A stretch of 64,000 nt of DNA from Dyella_B sp035503745 (GCF_035503745.1 NZ_DATJTC010000036.1:182884-246883), one strand, 5' to 3'. Shown: positions 1 to 12,300, counted from the stretch's first letter. The notes: generated by a model not told the origin, from the letters alone. Numbers and translations are program-made.

Positions 1-296
1 AGTGCACCGATCACCACGCCCTCGCAACCGATGCGCGCGCACGTTTCCACGTCGCGCCGCATGATCTCGAACTCGGCATCGCCATAGAGAAAATCGCCGC
101 CGCGCGGGCGGATCAGGACATAGACCGGAATACGCACGCGTTCGCGCAGCATCGCCAACGCACCGTAGGAAGGGGTGATGCCGCCTTCGGCCAGGCTGCC
201 GCAGAACTCCACGCGATCGGCGCCGCCTGCTTGCGCGGCAATGGCAGAGGCGAGCGAACCCGCGGCGATTTCAAGCAAAGGTTGCTGCGTCGCCAT
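1..296 (-). CDS. cutC: Copper homeostasis protein CutC (partial, runs off the left edge)
   Basis: The N-terminal 98 residues are present; the rest lies outside the window. The translation starts MATQQPLLEIAAGS and contains a G-A-D-R-V-E-F-C segment and an I-P-V-Y-V-L-I-R-P-R-G segment, which are family signatures of the CutC TIM barrel. CutC is a cytoplasmic protein linked to copper tolerance; its biochemical role is unsettled in the family. The ATG overlaps the stop codon of the upstream glycosylasparaginase gene by one base (TGATG), so the two are probably translated in a coupled way. The amino-acid match is clear; function is inferred from the family. Confidence 0.88.
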   Translation of the reverse strand, partial: MATQQPLLEIAAGSLASAIAAQAGGADRVEFCGSLAEGGITPSYGALAMLRERVRIPVYVLIRPRGGDFLYGDAEFEIMRRDVETCARIGCEGVVIGA

Positions 297-1348
297 CAGC
301 TGAACGTCGTCTCGTAAAGGCTGGGCGAAGCCAGCAGGCGGTCCTGCTGATGCACGTCGCAGACGGCGTAGCTGAAGCCCTTCTGGATCGCATACGCCCC
401 GCACTCGCCATCGCGGCGCAAGGCAAGAAAGCCCACCTGTAACTCCTTGGCGGCATCGGGGCGCTTTTTCACGATGCGCCGCACCGCTTCCTCGCAGGCT
501 TCCTGCGGACTGCGGCCGTGCCGCATCAATTCCACCACCAGGAAGCTGCCGGCGTTGCGGATCACTTCCTCGCCCACGCCGGTGGAGGTGGCGGCGCCGA
601 CGTCGTTATCGACATACAGGCCCGCGCCGATGATGGGGCTGTCGCCGACGCGGCCGTGCAGCTTCCACGCCATGCCGCTGGTGGTACAGGCACCGGCGAG
701 GCGGCCGTTGGCGTCCACGGCAAGCATGCCGATGGTGTCGTGATTGTTCTTGCCACCGGGCATGCCCAGGCTCTGCAGGCTACGGTGATAGTCGATGTTC
801 TCGCTGTTGGCGACGGGCTTGTAGCGCGATGTCTTGAGCCATTCGCGCCACGCCTTTTCCGATTCGGGCGTAAGCAGATTTTCCTTGGTGAAACCTTCCT
901 GCAGCGCGAACTCCAGCGCGCCGTCGCCGACCAGCAGTACGTGCGGCGTGTCTTCCATCACCTTGCGCGCCACCTTGATCGGATGTGCGATGTGTTCGAG
1001 CGCGGCAACGGCGCCGCAACGGCCGTCGCCGTCCATGATGCTGGCATCGAGCGTGACCTTGCCGTCGCGATCCGGATAGCCCGCCCTGCCCACGCTATGG
1101 TTGTGCAGATCGGCCTCGGGAATCAGCACGCCGGTTTCCACCGCGTCGAGCGGCTTGCCGCCCTTGCCGAGCACACCCCACGCCGCGATGTTGGCGGGCA
1201 CGCCGAAATCCCAGGTGGACACCACGCGCGCCCCGACTCCGCCGGGGACCGTACCCGACAGCGTGGCGGCACTGCGCGACACGCGCGGCAGCGCCAGCGC
1301 GGACGTAGCCAGCAAGGTGGTTTTCAGAAAATCGCGGCGATTGCTCAT
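296..1348 (-). CDS. Tat-exported N4-(beta-N-acetylglucosaminyl)-L-asparaginase (Ntn-hydrolase, family T2)
   Basis: 350 residues. The N-terminus MSNRRDFLKTT followed by a hydrophobic stretch and an Ala-rich region is a twin-arginine signal, so the enzyme is predicted to act in the periplasm. The HDTIGM motif at residues 203-208 carries the threonine (T205) that in this family becomes the N-terminal nucleophile after autocleavage; the following G-R-L-A-G-A-C-T-T-S-G-M segment is the substrate pocket seen in glycosylasparaginases. Such enzymes cleave the Asn-GlcNAc bond of glycoprotein remnants or act on isoaspartyl/asparagine substrates. The gene precedes cutC with a one-base TGATG overlap. Substrate choice between glyco-asparagine and isoaspartyl peptide cannot be fixed from sequence alone. 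Confidence 0.88.
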   Translation of the reverse strand: MSNRRDFLKTTLLATSALALPRVSRSAATLSGTVPGGVGARVVSTWDFGVPANIAAWGVLGKGGKPLDAVETGVLIPEADLHNHSVGRAGYPDRDGKVTLDASIMDGDGRCGAVAALEHIAHPIKVARKVMEDTPHVLLVGDGALEFALQEGFTKENLLTPESEKAWREWLKTSRYKPVANSENIDYHRSLQSLGMPGGKNNHDTIGMLAVDANGRLAGACTTSGMAWKLHGRVGDSPIIGAGLYVDNDVGAATSTGVGEEVIRNAGSFLVVELMRHGRSPQEACEEAVRRIVKKRPDAAKELQVGFLALRRDGECGAYAIQKGFSYAVCDVHQQDRLLASPSLYETTFS

Positions 1349-1445
1349 GAGGCCTCCAGACAGCGGCGCGGCGCCGCAAGAGGCCCATGATGAACGATGC
1401 GGCGCGTTCAGGCGACCCTGTATATCGATCTAGGGCCTGCCCGCA

Positions 1446-2522
1446 CTAGCCTGGGTCTTCGCCGCGCAGGCGCACGTCGCCCGGCAACATGTCGCTGCGT
1501 TCCTCGCGCGCCTGTTTCTGTGCTTCGAAGAAACGCTGCACCTGCTGGCACACCGCCAGCGTGTTCTCGCGCGCGATGGCCGAGACGAGAAACCACGGCT
1601 GCGTCCAACCCAGGCGCTTGACGATGTCTTGGGCAACCGACTGGCGCGCGTCTTCGGGAAGTACGTCGGCCTTGTTCAGCACCAGCCAGCGCGGACGACC
1701 GAGCAATTGGGGATCGAACTTCTCCAGCTCGTGCTCGATGGCATGCACCTGCTCGACCACATCGGAGCCATCGATCGGCGCGATGTCCACCAAATGCAGC
1801 AGCAACCGCGTGCGCGCCAGATGGCGCAGAAACTGGATCCCCAGGCCGGCGCCTTCCGCGGCGCCTTCGATCAGGCCTGGAATGTCGGCGATCACAAAGC
1901 TCTGGTCGCTGCCCAGGCTGACCACGCCCAGGTTCGGATGCAGGGTGGTGAAGGGATAGTCGGCCACGCGCGGCGTCGCGGCGGAAACGGCGCGGATGAA
2001 GGTGGACTTGCCCGCGTTAGGGAAGCCGAGCAGGCCCACATCGGCCAGCAGCTTCAGTTCCAGCTTCAGTTCGCGCACTTCGCCGGGGGTGCCCGGCGTG
2101 GACTTGCGCGGCGCGCGGTTGACCGAACTCTTGAAGTGGATATTGCCCAGCCCGCCCTTGCCGCCCTGTGCCACCAGCAGGCGCTGGCCGTTGGCGGTGA
2201 GATCACCGATGGCCTCGTCGGTATCGACGTTGGTAACCACCGTGCCGACGGGCACACGGATGACGGTGTCTTCGCCACCCTTGCCGTACATGTCACTACC
2301 CATGCCGTTCTGGCCGCGCTGAGCCTTGAAGCTGCGCTGGTGGCGGAAATCGATCAGGGTGTTCAGACCCTCGTCGGCGACCAGCCATACCGAGCCGCCG
2401 GTGCCGCCATCGCCGCCGTCGGGGCCGCCGAACGGAATGAATTTTTCGCGACGGAAACTGATGCAGCCGTTGCCGCCATCCCCGGCGTGGACTTTGATGA
2501 TCGCTTCGTCGACGAATTTCAT
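1446..2522 (-). CDS. obgE: Ribosome-assembly GTPase ObgE/CgtA
   Basis: 358 residues. Residues 1-158 form the glycine-rich Obg fold beginning MKFVDEAIIKV. The G domain carries G1 GFPNAGKS (166-173), PFTT switch I (190-193), DIPG G3 (213-216) and NKAD G4 (283-286). Obg binds the large ribosomal subunit during late 50S assembly and couples this to the stringent response; it is essential in most bacteria. It lies downstream of rplU and rpmA on the same strand, the conserved rplU-rpmA-obgE order, but a 326-bp gap with a terminator and repeat sequence separates it from rpmA. The C-terminal extension is short and acidic at the end, as in related proteins. Confidence 0.97.
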   Translation of the reverse strand: MKFVDEAIIKVHAGDGGNGCISFRREKFIPFGGPDGGDGGTGGSVWLVADEGLNTLIDFRHQRSFKAQRGQNGMGSDMYGKGGEDTVIRVPVGTVVTNVDTDEAIGDLTANGQRLLVAQGGKGGLGNIHFKSSVNRAPRKSTPGTPGEVRELKLELKLLADVGLLGFPNAGKSTFIRAVSAATPRVADYPFTTLHPNLGVVSLGSDQSFVIADIPGLIEGAAEGAGLGIQFLRHLARTRLLLHLVDIAPIDGSDVVEQVHAIEHELEKFDPQLLGRPRWLVLNKADVLPEDARQSVAQDIVKRLGWTQPWFLVSAIARENTLAVCQQVQRFFEAQKQAREERSDMLPGDVRLRGEDPG

Positions 2523-2583
2523 GGGTGTGGAACCGTATTGGTGGGATCGTGACGGCAGTGCGATCTTGCCACACCGCCTCCAT

Positions 2584-2714
2584 CGTCATGCCGGCGCAGG
2601 CCCCATCCAGCGTAAGCAGGTGTTCGAAGGACGCTGAATCTTGCTGGACCTAGCGTGCTTGCACCAAGCATGAAAACTGGATTCGGGCCTTCGCCCGGGC
2701 GCCTTTCAACAGCG
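2584..2714. repeat. Dispersed intergenic repeat, copy A (fragmented)
   Basis: Three blocks match a second locus near 41872-41984. They are CGTCATGCCGGCGCAGG (2584-2600, two mismatches to 41876-41892), AACTGGATTCGGGCCT (2675-2690, near match to 41951-41966) and GCGCCTTTCAACAGCG (2699-2714, identical to 41898-41913). Block order differs between the two copies, so this looks like a rearranged or decayed relic. Confidence 0.65.
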
Positions 2715-2802
2715 CAGTTGGCCTGTGTCGAACGTGGCAGGTGCCGCATAACTACCAGGCAGGAAGTACGCCGCCGCACACGATCCGGATGTCAAATAAA
2801 GC

Positions 2803-2828
2803 AAAAGCCCCGCCTGGGCGGGGCCTTT
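2803..2828 (-). terminator. Rho-independent terminator of rplU-rpmA
   Basis: An 8-bp perfect stem GCCCCGCC/GGCGGGGC with a two-base loop. On the minus strand it is followed by TTTT and lies 20 bases beyond the rpmA stop codon. Confidence 0.85.
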
Positions 2829-2848
2829 GTGGCAACGCGAGGGCTGGA

Positions 2849-3106
2849 TCAGCCCTTGACGACGTTGACGTACTTGCGGCTGTTCTCGCCGCGGGTCTTG
2901 AACTCGACCGTGCCATCGACCAGCGCGAAGAGCGTGTGGTCACGACCCAGGCCCACGCCGGTACCGGGATGGAACTTGGTGCCGCGCTGACGCACGATGA
3001 TGTTGCCGGCTTCGATGGCCTGGCCACCGTACACCTTCACACCGAGGTACTTGGGGTTCGAATCGCGACCGTTGCGGGATGAACCTACGCCTTTTTTATG
3101 TGCCAT
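2849..3106 (-). CDS. rpmA: 50S ribosomal protein L27
   Basis: 85 residues, the usual length for L27. It begins MAHKKGVGSSRNGRDS, the conserved N-terminal tail that reaches into the peptidyl-transferase centre, with no extra pre-sequence of the Firmicutes type. It is co-transcribed with rplU, whose stop lies 20 bases upstream, and ends just before a strong intrinsic terminator. Confidence 0.98.
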   Translation of the reverse strand: MAHKKGVGSSRNGRDSNPKYLGVKVYGGQAIEAGNIIVRQRGTKFHPGTGVGLGRDHTLFALVDGTVEFKTRGENSRKYVNVVKG

Positions 3107-3126
3107 GACTGTCTACTCCGGCTATA

Positions 3127-3441
3127 TCAGGCGTTGATGCCCGTGATCTCGACTTCGGTGAAATGCTGACGATGTCCCTGCTGCTTCTTGTGGTGCTTGC
3201 GGCGGCGGAACTTGATGATGCGGACCTTGTCGGCGCGGCCATGCTTGCGCACGGTGGCGCTTACGGTGGCGCCGGCGACGATCGGGGCGCCAACGGTGAT
3301 GGTTTCGCCCGAGCCGACCAGCAACACCTGGTCGAACTTCACGCTGGCGCCTTCTTCGGCGTTCAGCAGCTCCACGCGCAGGACGTCGCCCTGCTGAACG
3401 CGGTACTGCTTGCCGCCGGTCTTGATGACTGCATAACTCAT
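3127..3441 (-). CDS. rplU: 50S ribosomal protein L21
   Basis: 104 residues starting MSYAVIKTGGKQYRV, the L21 signature, with the K-R-x-R-R-K-H-H-K-K-Q-Q-G-H-R-Q basic segment near the C-terminus that contacts 23S rRNA. It is the first gene of the rplU-rpmA operon. A near-consensus sigma-70 promoter (TTGACC, 18 bp, TATAAT) lies 68 bases upstream of the start. Confidence 0.98.
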   Translation of the reverse strand: MSYAVIKTGGKQYRVQQGDVLRVELLNAEEGASVKFDQVLLVGSGETITVGAPIVAGATVSATVRKHGRADKVRIIKFRRRKHHKKQQGHRQHFTEVEITGINA

Positions 3442-3508
3442 GGGAATGGCCCTTCTGTCGTTATTCTCTTGGGTTCGCCGCGAACGATTCGGACGCAGCG
3501 AACTGAGG

Positions 3509-3538
3509 ATTATAGCGACCGGGCCGCCGACGGGTCAA
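3509..3538 (-). promoter_or_regulatory. Sigma-70 promoter of rplU-rpmA
   Basis: Read on the minus strand: -35 TTGACC (3538-3533), 18-bp spacer, perfect -10 TATAAT (3514-3509). It sits directly upstream of rplU with no gene between. Confidence 0.85.
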
Positions 3539-3558
3539 CCTGTGGCCCGCCGGCGCAC

Positions 3559-4083
3559 TCAGGGCTGGCTCGCGCCCCCGGCGGTACCTGCCGGGGCCGG
3601 GCTGTCGGACCCGGCCGCCCCCGGGCAGCGGCCCTGGGCGTCCAGCTTGCCGTCCTTCTGCAGCTGCGAAAACATGTCCGACGTACGCTGGCGGCCCCAC
3701 TGCTGGCCGCTTTGCGCCGCCTCGGCCATGGTCGCGGGCATCTGCGCCACCAGCTTCTGGCCCAGCGGCGAGCGGTAGAACTTGATCAACCCAGTCACCT
3801 CCTCGGCGCTGAAGTGATGCTGGTAGGCGGGAATCATCGCCTTGATCAGCTCTTCCTGACCGTTTTTGTCGATGTAGGTCTGCCAGTAGCTGGCCGGCAC
3901 GCAGGGCAGCTGCTGGCTCATCATCGCGGCCATCTGGTTGTTCATGACGGCGAACTGGCCGGGCACGTCCATCACCTGCATCAGCTCCCGCACCTGCGCC
4001 TCGGTAGGCTGGACCGCGAGAGCCGGCCCGGTCGCCAGCGCCATGCACGCACCCGCGCCCATCAACCACTTGCCAACTGTCAT
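3559..4083 (-). CDS. Exported DUF2059-domain protein
   Basis: 174 residues from the chosen start. The ATG at 4083 is preceded by GGAGG seven bases upstream; a longer reading frame from 4143 has no such site and would bury the signal peptide. The N-terminus MTVGKWLMGAGACMALATG is a signal peptide, so the protein is periplasmic. The body contains the DUF2059 pattern, with an E-E-V-T-G-L-I-K-F-Y-x-S-P-x-G-x-K segment near residue 100. Family members are helical and of unknown function. The C-terminal tail is Pro/Ala/Gly-rich. It is transcribed towards rplU but the rplU promoter lies between them. Confidence 0.82.
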   Translation of the reverse strand: MTVGKWLMGAGACMALATGPALAVQPTEAQVRELMQVMDVPGQFAVMNNQMAAMMSQQLPCVPASYWQTYIDKNGQEELIKAMIPAYQHHFSAEEVTGLIKFYRSPLGQKLVAQMPATMAEAAQSGQQWGRQRTSDMFSQLQKDGKLDAQGRCPGAAGSDSPAPAGTAGGASQP

Positions 4084-4300
4084 ATCGAACCCTCCGGCTT
4101 CACGGAAATCGGGGAACAGCGGGCGAGCATAGTGAGCCTGCATGCCGCTGCCTAGGGCCTGCCTACCCTATGGGCATGGCCCGCCCACGGTCAGGTAACG
4201 CGCCTGCTGCCACCACGTTGTCAGCAGCTTTTCACGCGCCGCGCGCGGCCCTGCGGCGCCGGCTTGCTATAGTGCCCAATTACCCAACCATTCTCGCGTC

Positions 4301-7192
<2,892 letters not shown>

Positions 7193-7518
7193 ACATCGCC
7201 ACCCTCCCCCTCACGCGCACCGCTCTATTTCCTATTCGTTCGAGATAGATGTGCATCCGGCGCGGCGCGCCTTCAAAACGCGCCCTGCCGGTGCAAGCCA
7301 GGGGAGATTTCTACGTTGCAAAAACCGCCGCGCAAGCGGGCGGCAACTGTGGAAGCTGAACGGGTCGCGCCGCGCCATTCAGCCAGCTACGCGCATCGGT
7401 GCAATTTAAGACCAGGCCTACGATTCGCGCGGTAGCAATCATCCCCGGCTGACTGATCCATCCGAGCGCGATTTTTACCATTTCCTCGTCAACCAACACT
7501 CCTGATGAGGAAATCACC
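7193..7518 (+). other. 326-bp gap upstream of the small adhesin (5' leader)
   Basis: No gene is seen. It holds a GC-rich hairpin (GTTG at 7315 pairing with CAAC near 7346, inner CCGCC/GGCGG) and, at its end, a strong hairpin that covers the ribosome binding site of the adhesin. I found no convincing riboswitch core in it. Confidence 0.6.
7480..7514 (+). promoter_or_regulatory. Hairpin burying the Shine-Dalgarno site of the small adhesin
   Basis: The left arm ATTTCCTCGTCA (7480-7491) pairs with the right arm TGATGAGGAAAT (7503-7514) over 12 positions with a single G-U, leaving an 11-base loop. The right arm is the ribosome binding site (GAGGA, seven bases before the ATG at 7519). As drawn, translation initiation would be blocked until the stem opens. 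Pairing is directly visible; regulatory role is inferred. Confidence 0.7.
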
Positions 7519-9090
7519 ATGAACGTGGCAACCCGCAACAACCGGAACATCTCGACGAATGTTTCGCCGACTCCGGCGAAGGCTACGGATAGCCACAAGA
7601 AAGGCGGTTTTGTCCGCAGCCTGATCGCCGTCGCACTGGCCGAAGCCTTGATGATCGGCTCGGCATTCGCCGGCACCACCCCGCCTGTAACGTCCAGCAC
7701 CGACATCGTGCTCACCGACAGTGACAAGGACACTGACGGCGACAAAGCCTCTAGCGATACCTCCTTGCATGACACGTTCGTCCAGGCCTTGACGACGGGC
7801 ACGCCCGCGGGCGGCTCCATCGGCACCATGGATGTCAGCGACCCGACCATCGCCATCGAAGGCACGCGTGGACCCAATAACGCATCGCTCAATGGTGCCG
7901 ATCCGACCACGACGACCGCACTGGCCATGGGCGTAAGCTCCAATGCTTCCGGTGGCAACACGGTTGCAGTCGGCGTGCAGGCCGTCGCGGGCTCGGACAA
8001 TGCCGTCGCCCTGGGAAGCCGTGTGAGCACGGGAGCGGATCAGCCCTACTCCGTCGCCGTCGGTTCAAATGCCAATACCAACGGCGCGCAAGCCGTGGCG
8101 CTGGGTTCCAACACCCAGGCGAACGCCGATAACGCCGTGGCCGTAGGTACCAACAACACGGCGGCCGTCGGCCAGAGCTCGATCGCGATGGGCGATGGCG
8201 CACTGGTAAGCCGTGGCGCGGTCAACTCGATCGCCCTGGGCACCAGCGCCAGCGTCGCCCGCGATGTTACCGACGCGATGGCCATGGGGCCCAACAGCAG
8301 CGTGGTGGCGGGCGCCTACGGCAGCATAGCGCTGGGTAGCGGCTCGATCGCCAACCGTGCCAACGTGCTGTCCATCGGCGCGCCCGGCGCGGAACGCCAG
8401 ATCACCAACGTGGCGGCCGGCACGCAGCTCACCGACGCGGTCAACGTCAGCCAGCTCAACGGTCTTAAGGACCAGGTCAACAACATCGACAACCGCGTCA
8501 CCAATATCGAAAACAGCACCGGTACCACTCCCACCCCCACTCCTACCCCCAGCCCCGGCGATGGCAGCTGGAACAAGGATGCGCAGGGCGACAAGGTGGT
8601 CAACGTCGGCGACGGCGCGGTGAACGCGGGCAGCAAGGACGCCGTCAACGGTTCGCAGCTGGCCAACACGGCGCAGAGCACGGCCAACGCGCTGGGTGGC
8701 GGCTCCACCGTCAACGCCGACGGCAGCATCACCATGCCGACCTACACCGTAGGCGGACAGCAGGTGCGCGGCGTGGAAGGTGCGGTGAACCAGCTCGACC
8801 AGCGCATCAATGGCATGCAGGGCCAGATCGACGGCCTGCAGGGTCAGCTCAACAAGACCGCACGCGGCGCCTATTCCGGCATTGCAGGCGTCACCGCGCT
8901 CACCATGATCCCAGGCGTGGATGTGGGCAAGACCGTAGCGATCGGCGCGGGCGTGGGCAACTACAAGGGCTATACCGCTGCGGCACTGGGTGGTGAAGCG
9001 CGCATCAACGAAAACTGGAAGGTTCGCGCAGGCGTGAGCTTGTCCAGCAGCGGCAACACGGTCGGCGTAGGCGCCTCCTACCAGTGGTGA
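7519..9090 (+). CDS. YadA-like trimeric autotransporter adhesin with membrane anchor
   Basis: 523 residues. Residues 1-52 form an extended signal peptide: a long polar N-region, then a hydrophobic core around SLIAVALAEALMIGSAFAG. Residues about 100-300 are YadA-head repeats with alternating A-V-A-V-G/A-I-A-L-G turns, closed by a neck RQITNVAAGTQLTDAVNVSQL. A Thr-Pro repeat linker (about 335-345) leads to stalk segments and a short coiled coil. The last 75 residues, from ARGAYSGIAG to a terminal SYQW, are the YadA beta-barrel anchor that forms a 12-stranded trimeric pore. Function is adhesion at the outer membrane, type Vc secretion. A perfect intrinsic terminator follows. Its head resembles the final modules of the convergent giant gene. 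Confidence 0.95.
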   Translation: MNVATRNNRNISTNVSPTPAKATDSHKKGGFVRSLIAVALAEALMIGSAFAGTTPPVTSSTDIVLTDSDKDTDGDKASSDTSLHDTFVQALTTGTPAGGSIGTMDVSDPTIAIEGTRGPNNASLNGADPTTTTALAMGVSSNASGGNTVAVGVQAVAGSDNAVALGSRVSTGADQPYSVAVGSNANTNGAQAVALGSNTQANADNAVAVGTNNTAAVGQSSIAMGDGALVSRGAVNSIALGTSASVARDVTDAMAMGPNSSVVAGAYGSIALGSGSIANRANVLSIGAPGAERQITNVAAGTQLTDAVNVSQLNGLKDQVNNIDNRVTNIENSTGTTPTPTPTPSPGDGSWNKDAQGDKVVNVGDGAVNAGSKDAVNGSQLANTAQSTANALGGGSTVNADGSITMPTYTVGGQQVRGVEGAVNQLDQRINGMQGQIDGLQGQLNKTARGAYSGIAGVTALTMIPGVDVGKTVAIGAGVGNYKGYTAAALGGEARINENWKVRAGVSLSSSGNTVGVGASYQW

Positions 9091-9154
9091 TGACGTGGTG
9101 AAGAAAGTGCGGGTGGAGCAACGACCCACCCGCGGCAGACTCGATGTTCCTTCA

Positions 9155-9182
9155 AAGCCTGGCCTCGGCCAGGCTTCTTTTT
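9155..9182 (+). terminator. Rho-independent terminator of the small adhesin
   Basis: A perfect 10-bp stem AAGCCTGGCC/GGCCAGGCTT with a two-base loop followed by CTTTTT. It lies 65 bases past the stop codon. Confidence 0.92.
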
Positions 9183-9248
9183 CGTCACGACGCAGCTCAG
9201 ACGATGAACTCGTGCCGCGCGATACGAACCGCCCGGGCTTTGCCCTGC

Positions 9249-9273
9249 GGGCGGGGCCTGAAAAGCCCCGCCC
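9249..9273. terminator. Perfect GC hairpin between the convergent adhesin genes
   Basis: GGGCGGGGC and GCCCCGCCC form a perfect 9-bp stem with loop CTGAAAA. There is no T-run on the minus side, so it may slow or stabilise the 3' end of the giant transcript rather than act as a classical terminator. Confidence 0.5.
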
Positions 9274-9341
9274 GCTTCCATCGGCTTCGTTTCATCCGCG
9301 AAGACGCATCGGCATACCTTGCCTATGCGCCATCATCGGGC

Positions 9342-12300
9342 CTAACGCGCACCCAACTGGCTACGCAGTAGCTGGATCTCGGCCCGCATGGCCGCCATGG
9401 CCTCGCGCAATTGCTCAACGTTCACCGCATCGGTCGGCTCGGTACCCTTCGACACGTGGATGATTTGCCGATCGCCGATGCTGCCTCCACCGATGGAGAT
9501 CGCGTTGCCGCGATCGGCCACCGCGCCGCAACCGAGCGCGACACCACCGGCAGCCTCGGCCACCACGCTTGCATCGGCGCCCAACGCCAGCGCCTCGTCC
9601 GCGACCACCATCGCATGCCGGCCCACCGCAATGCTGTTGTCGCTGCGTGCTTTCACCCCATCGCCCATCGCGATGGAACTCTTGCCGATCGCGAAGGTGT
9701 CGTTGCTGCCCAGCGCCAGTGCCTGTTCGGCGTTGGCCTGCACCCGCGTACCCAGCGCCACCGCCCTCACGCCGTTGGTTTGGACGTCCGAACCCATCGC
9801 CACGGAATAACTTTGATCCGCACCGGTGTGGGCCCTATGTCCCAAGGCCACCGAGTAGTCGGAAGCGGCCACATTCAGCAGACCCATTGCGATGGCATTG
9901 GCGCCACTGGCCATCGAAAGGGCGCCGATCGCCGCTGCCGTCATCTGCGCGGGATCCCCGCCGTTCAACGAAGCAATGTTGTGGTTGGCCCGGCCTTCCA
10001 TGGCCGCCAGCGGATCGGCCGCACCCATGGCCCCAATGCCGCCTTGTTGCTTGACGAAGGTATCCAGCACCTTGCGCACGGCATACAACTGGCTGCCGTT
10101 GATGGCGTCGGTGCTGGTGGGGGTGACATCGCCATTATCGACGTTCTCGATCTTGCGCTCGCTGCCGATGGCACCCACGGACACCACATTGGCATCGGTG
10201 GCTACAGAGTTGTAACCAATCGCTATTGAATTAACGCCTGAGACACGTGCGCCCGTACCGATAGCCACCGCGCCCGCTATCGTGGCGCTGGCGGACGAGC
10301 CGATGGCGACGGCATTAGCACCGTTCGCATTGGCTGCCGCGCCGGTTGAGGCCACCTTGATGTATTTCAGATCGATAGCGCCCGTGGTCAGTTCGTCGTA
10401 GAGCGTGCTCAAGCCATCGTTCAACTGGGCTACGTTGACACCATCAGTATCGGCTACACCGGGGGCCATATTAGAGACCGTTACCGGCGTGCCTGCCGCG
10501 CCGAGGGTCACCGCTGTCTTCGCGTCATCGGTGTAGACCACCGCCAGCAGTTCGCCCGTCGTCGGATCCAGCAGGCCGCTGTTGTCCAGCGTGTCCTGCA
10601 GACCGGTCAACTGGTCGCCGAGCTGGGTGATGGCATCGCCTACACCCGTCACCGGCGCGCCGCCGACCGTATAGACCGGATCGCTGACCGAACCGTCCGG
10701 ATTCACGGCTGACCCGCCACCCAGGGCGGTGGCGACGCTTTGCGCCGTACCGTACAACTGCGAGCCGTTTACGGCATCCACACTCGTGGAGGACACCTCG
10801 CCCGCAGCCAGATTGGTCATCGCTACCGGTGTGCCAGTGGTGCCCAGTGTCACCGCCGTCTTCGTGTCATCGGTGTAGACCACCGCCAGCAGTTCGCCCG
10901 TCGTCGGATCCAGCAGGCCGCTGTCGTCCAGTGTGTCCTGCAGATTGGTCAACTGGTCGCCGAGCTGGGTGATGGCATCGCCTACGCCCGTCACCGGCGC
11001 ACCGCCGATCGTGTAGACCGGATCGGTTACCGTACCGTCCGGATTCACGGTGGCCCCGCCACCCAGGGTGGTGGCGACGCTTTGCGCCGTGCCGAACAAC
11101 TGCGAGCCGTTCACCGCATCCACGCTTGTGGCGGACACTTCGCCCGCGGCCAGGTGGGTCATCGCCACCGGCGTGCCGGTGGCGGTGCCCAGGGTCACTG
11201 CCGTCTTCGTGTCATCGGTGTAGACCACCGCCAGCAGCTCGCCCGTCGCCGGATCCAGCAGGCCGCTGCTGTCCAGCGCGTCCTGCAGGTTGTTGAGCGC
11301 CTGATTGGTGGCGTTCAACTGCGCGCCGTTCACGGCATCGGTGCTGGTGTCGGACAAGTCGCCCGGTGCCACGTTCGACATCGTCACTGGCGTACCCGTC
11401 GAACCGAGCGCGATGTTGGTCTTGGTATCGTCGGCGTAGGTCACCGCCAGCGACTCGCCCGTGGTCGGATCGAGCACGCCGCCGTCCTTGAGTGCGTCCG
11501 TCAAATCGCTCACGGCCTGGTTGGTGGCATTCAGCTGCGAGCCGTTCACGGCATCCGTGCTGGTATCGGACACGGCGCCGGGCGCCAGATTCGTCATCGC
11601 CACCGGCGTGCCTGCGGTGCCAAGCGTTACGGCGGTCTTCGTATCGTCGGTATAGATCACGGCCAAAAGATCGCCACTGGGGTCGAACAGGCCGCTGTTG
11701 TCCAGGGTGTCCTGCAATCCGGTCACCTGGTCGTCGAGCTGGGCGATGGCATCGCCCACGCCCGTCACGGGCGCGCCGCCGACCGTATAGACCGGTTCGC
11801 TCACCGTGCCGTCCGGATTCACCGTGGCACCGCCGCCCAGGCTGGTGGCGACGCTCAGTGCCGTATCGAACAACTGCGAACCGTTGATTGCATCCTTGCT
11901 GTCTGCCGCCACGCTGTCATCTTGCAGATTGGTCAGCAGCGTGCCGTTGGTACCATCCAGCGTCACAGTGTCTTTTGCGGTGTCGTCATAGGAGACCGCA
12001 TTGGGGTCGCTTCCGGTCATGTCAGCCAGGGCGGTGAGCGCCGAACCCACGTCGCTATACGGTGTACCGTCGATCTCGTACGCCGGCGCCTGGATGCTTC
12101 CGTCCGAACCGATGGCCGCACCGCCACCCAGCGCGGTCACCACCGGCGCAAGCTGGCTGACATTGACCACGTCAGTCGCCTGCGTACCGGCGGACACATT
12201 GACGATTTGCCGCGTTATGGGGGCTCCGCCTGCGCTACCCAACGACAGCGCGTTATTGCGGTTGGCCACCGAACCCTGCCCCAGCGCTATGCCACCCACC

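Larger units (their letters stand above)
2523..2848. other. 326-bp gap between rpmA and obgE with repeat fragments and a terminator
   Basis: No convincing gene is seen. The gap contains a dispersed-repeat fragment (2584-2714) and the rpmA terminator (2803-2828). Its length is unusual for the rpmA-obgE pair, which is often closely spaced, and suggests insertion of repeat DNA that may have forced obgE to use its own promoter. Confidence 0.6.

Noticed and set aside
1430..1445. CTAGGGCCTGCC shared with 4152-4163
   Set aside because: Only twelve bases are common and the flanks differ; this is too short to call a repeat.
4084..4300. LexA box before uvrA
   Set aside because: No credible palindrome of the enterobacterial or xanthomonad LexA type is visible in the intergenic region.
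7193..7518. Possible c-di-GMP-I riboswitch before the small adhesin
   Set aside because: The conserved GGGCAAACC and GACGCAAAGCC elements are absent; only the ribosome-binding-site hairpin is supported.
10440..11990. Regular repeats considered as a CRISPR array
   Set aside because: The units are 216-345 bp, in frame and coding; there are no short repeats with unique spacers and no cas genes.
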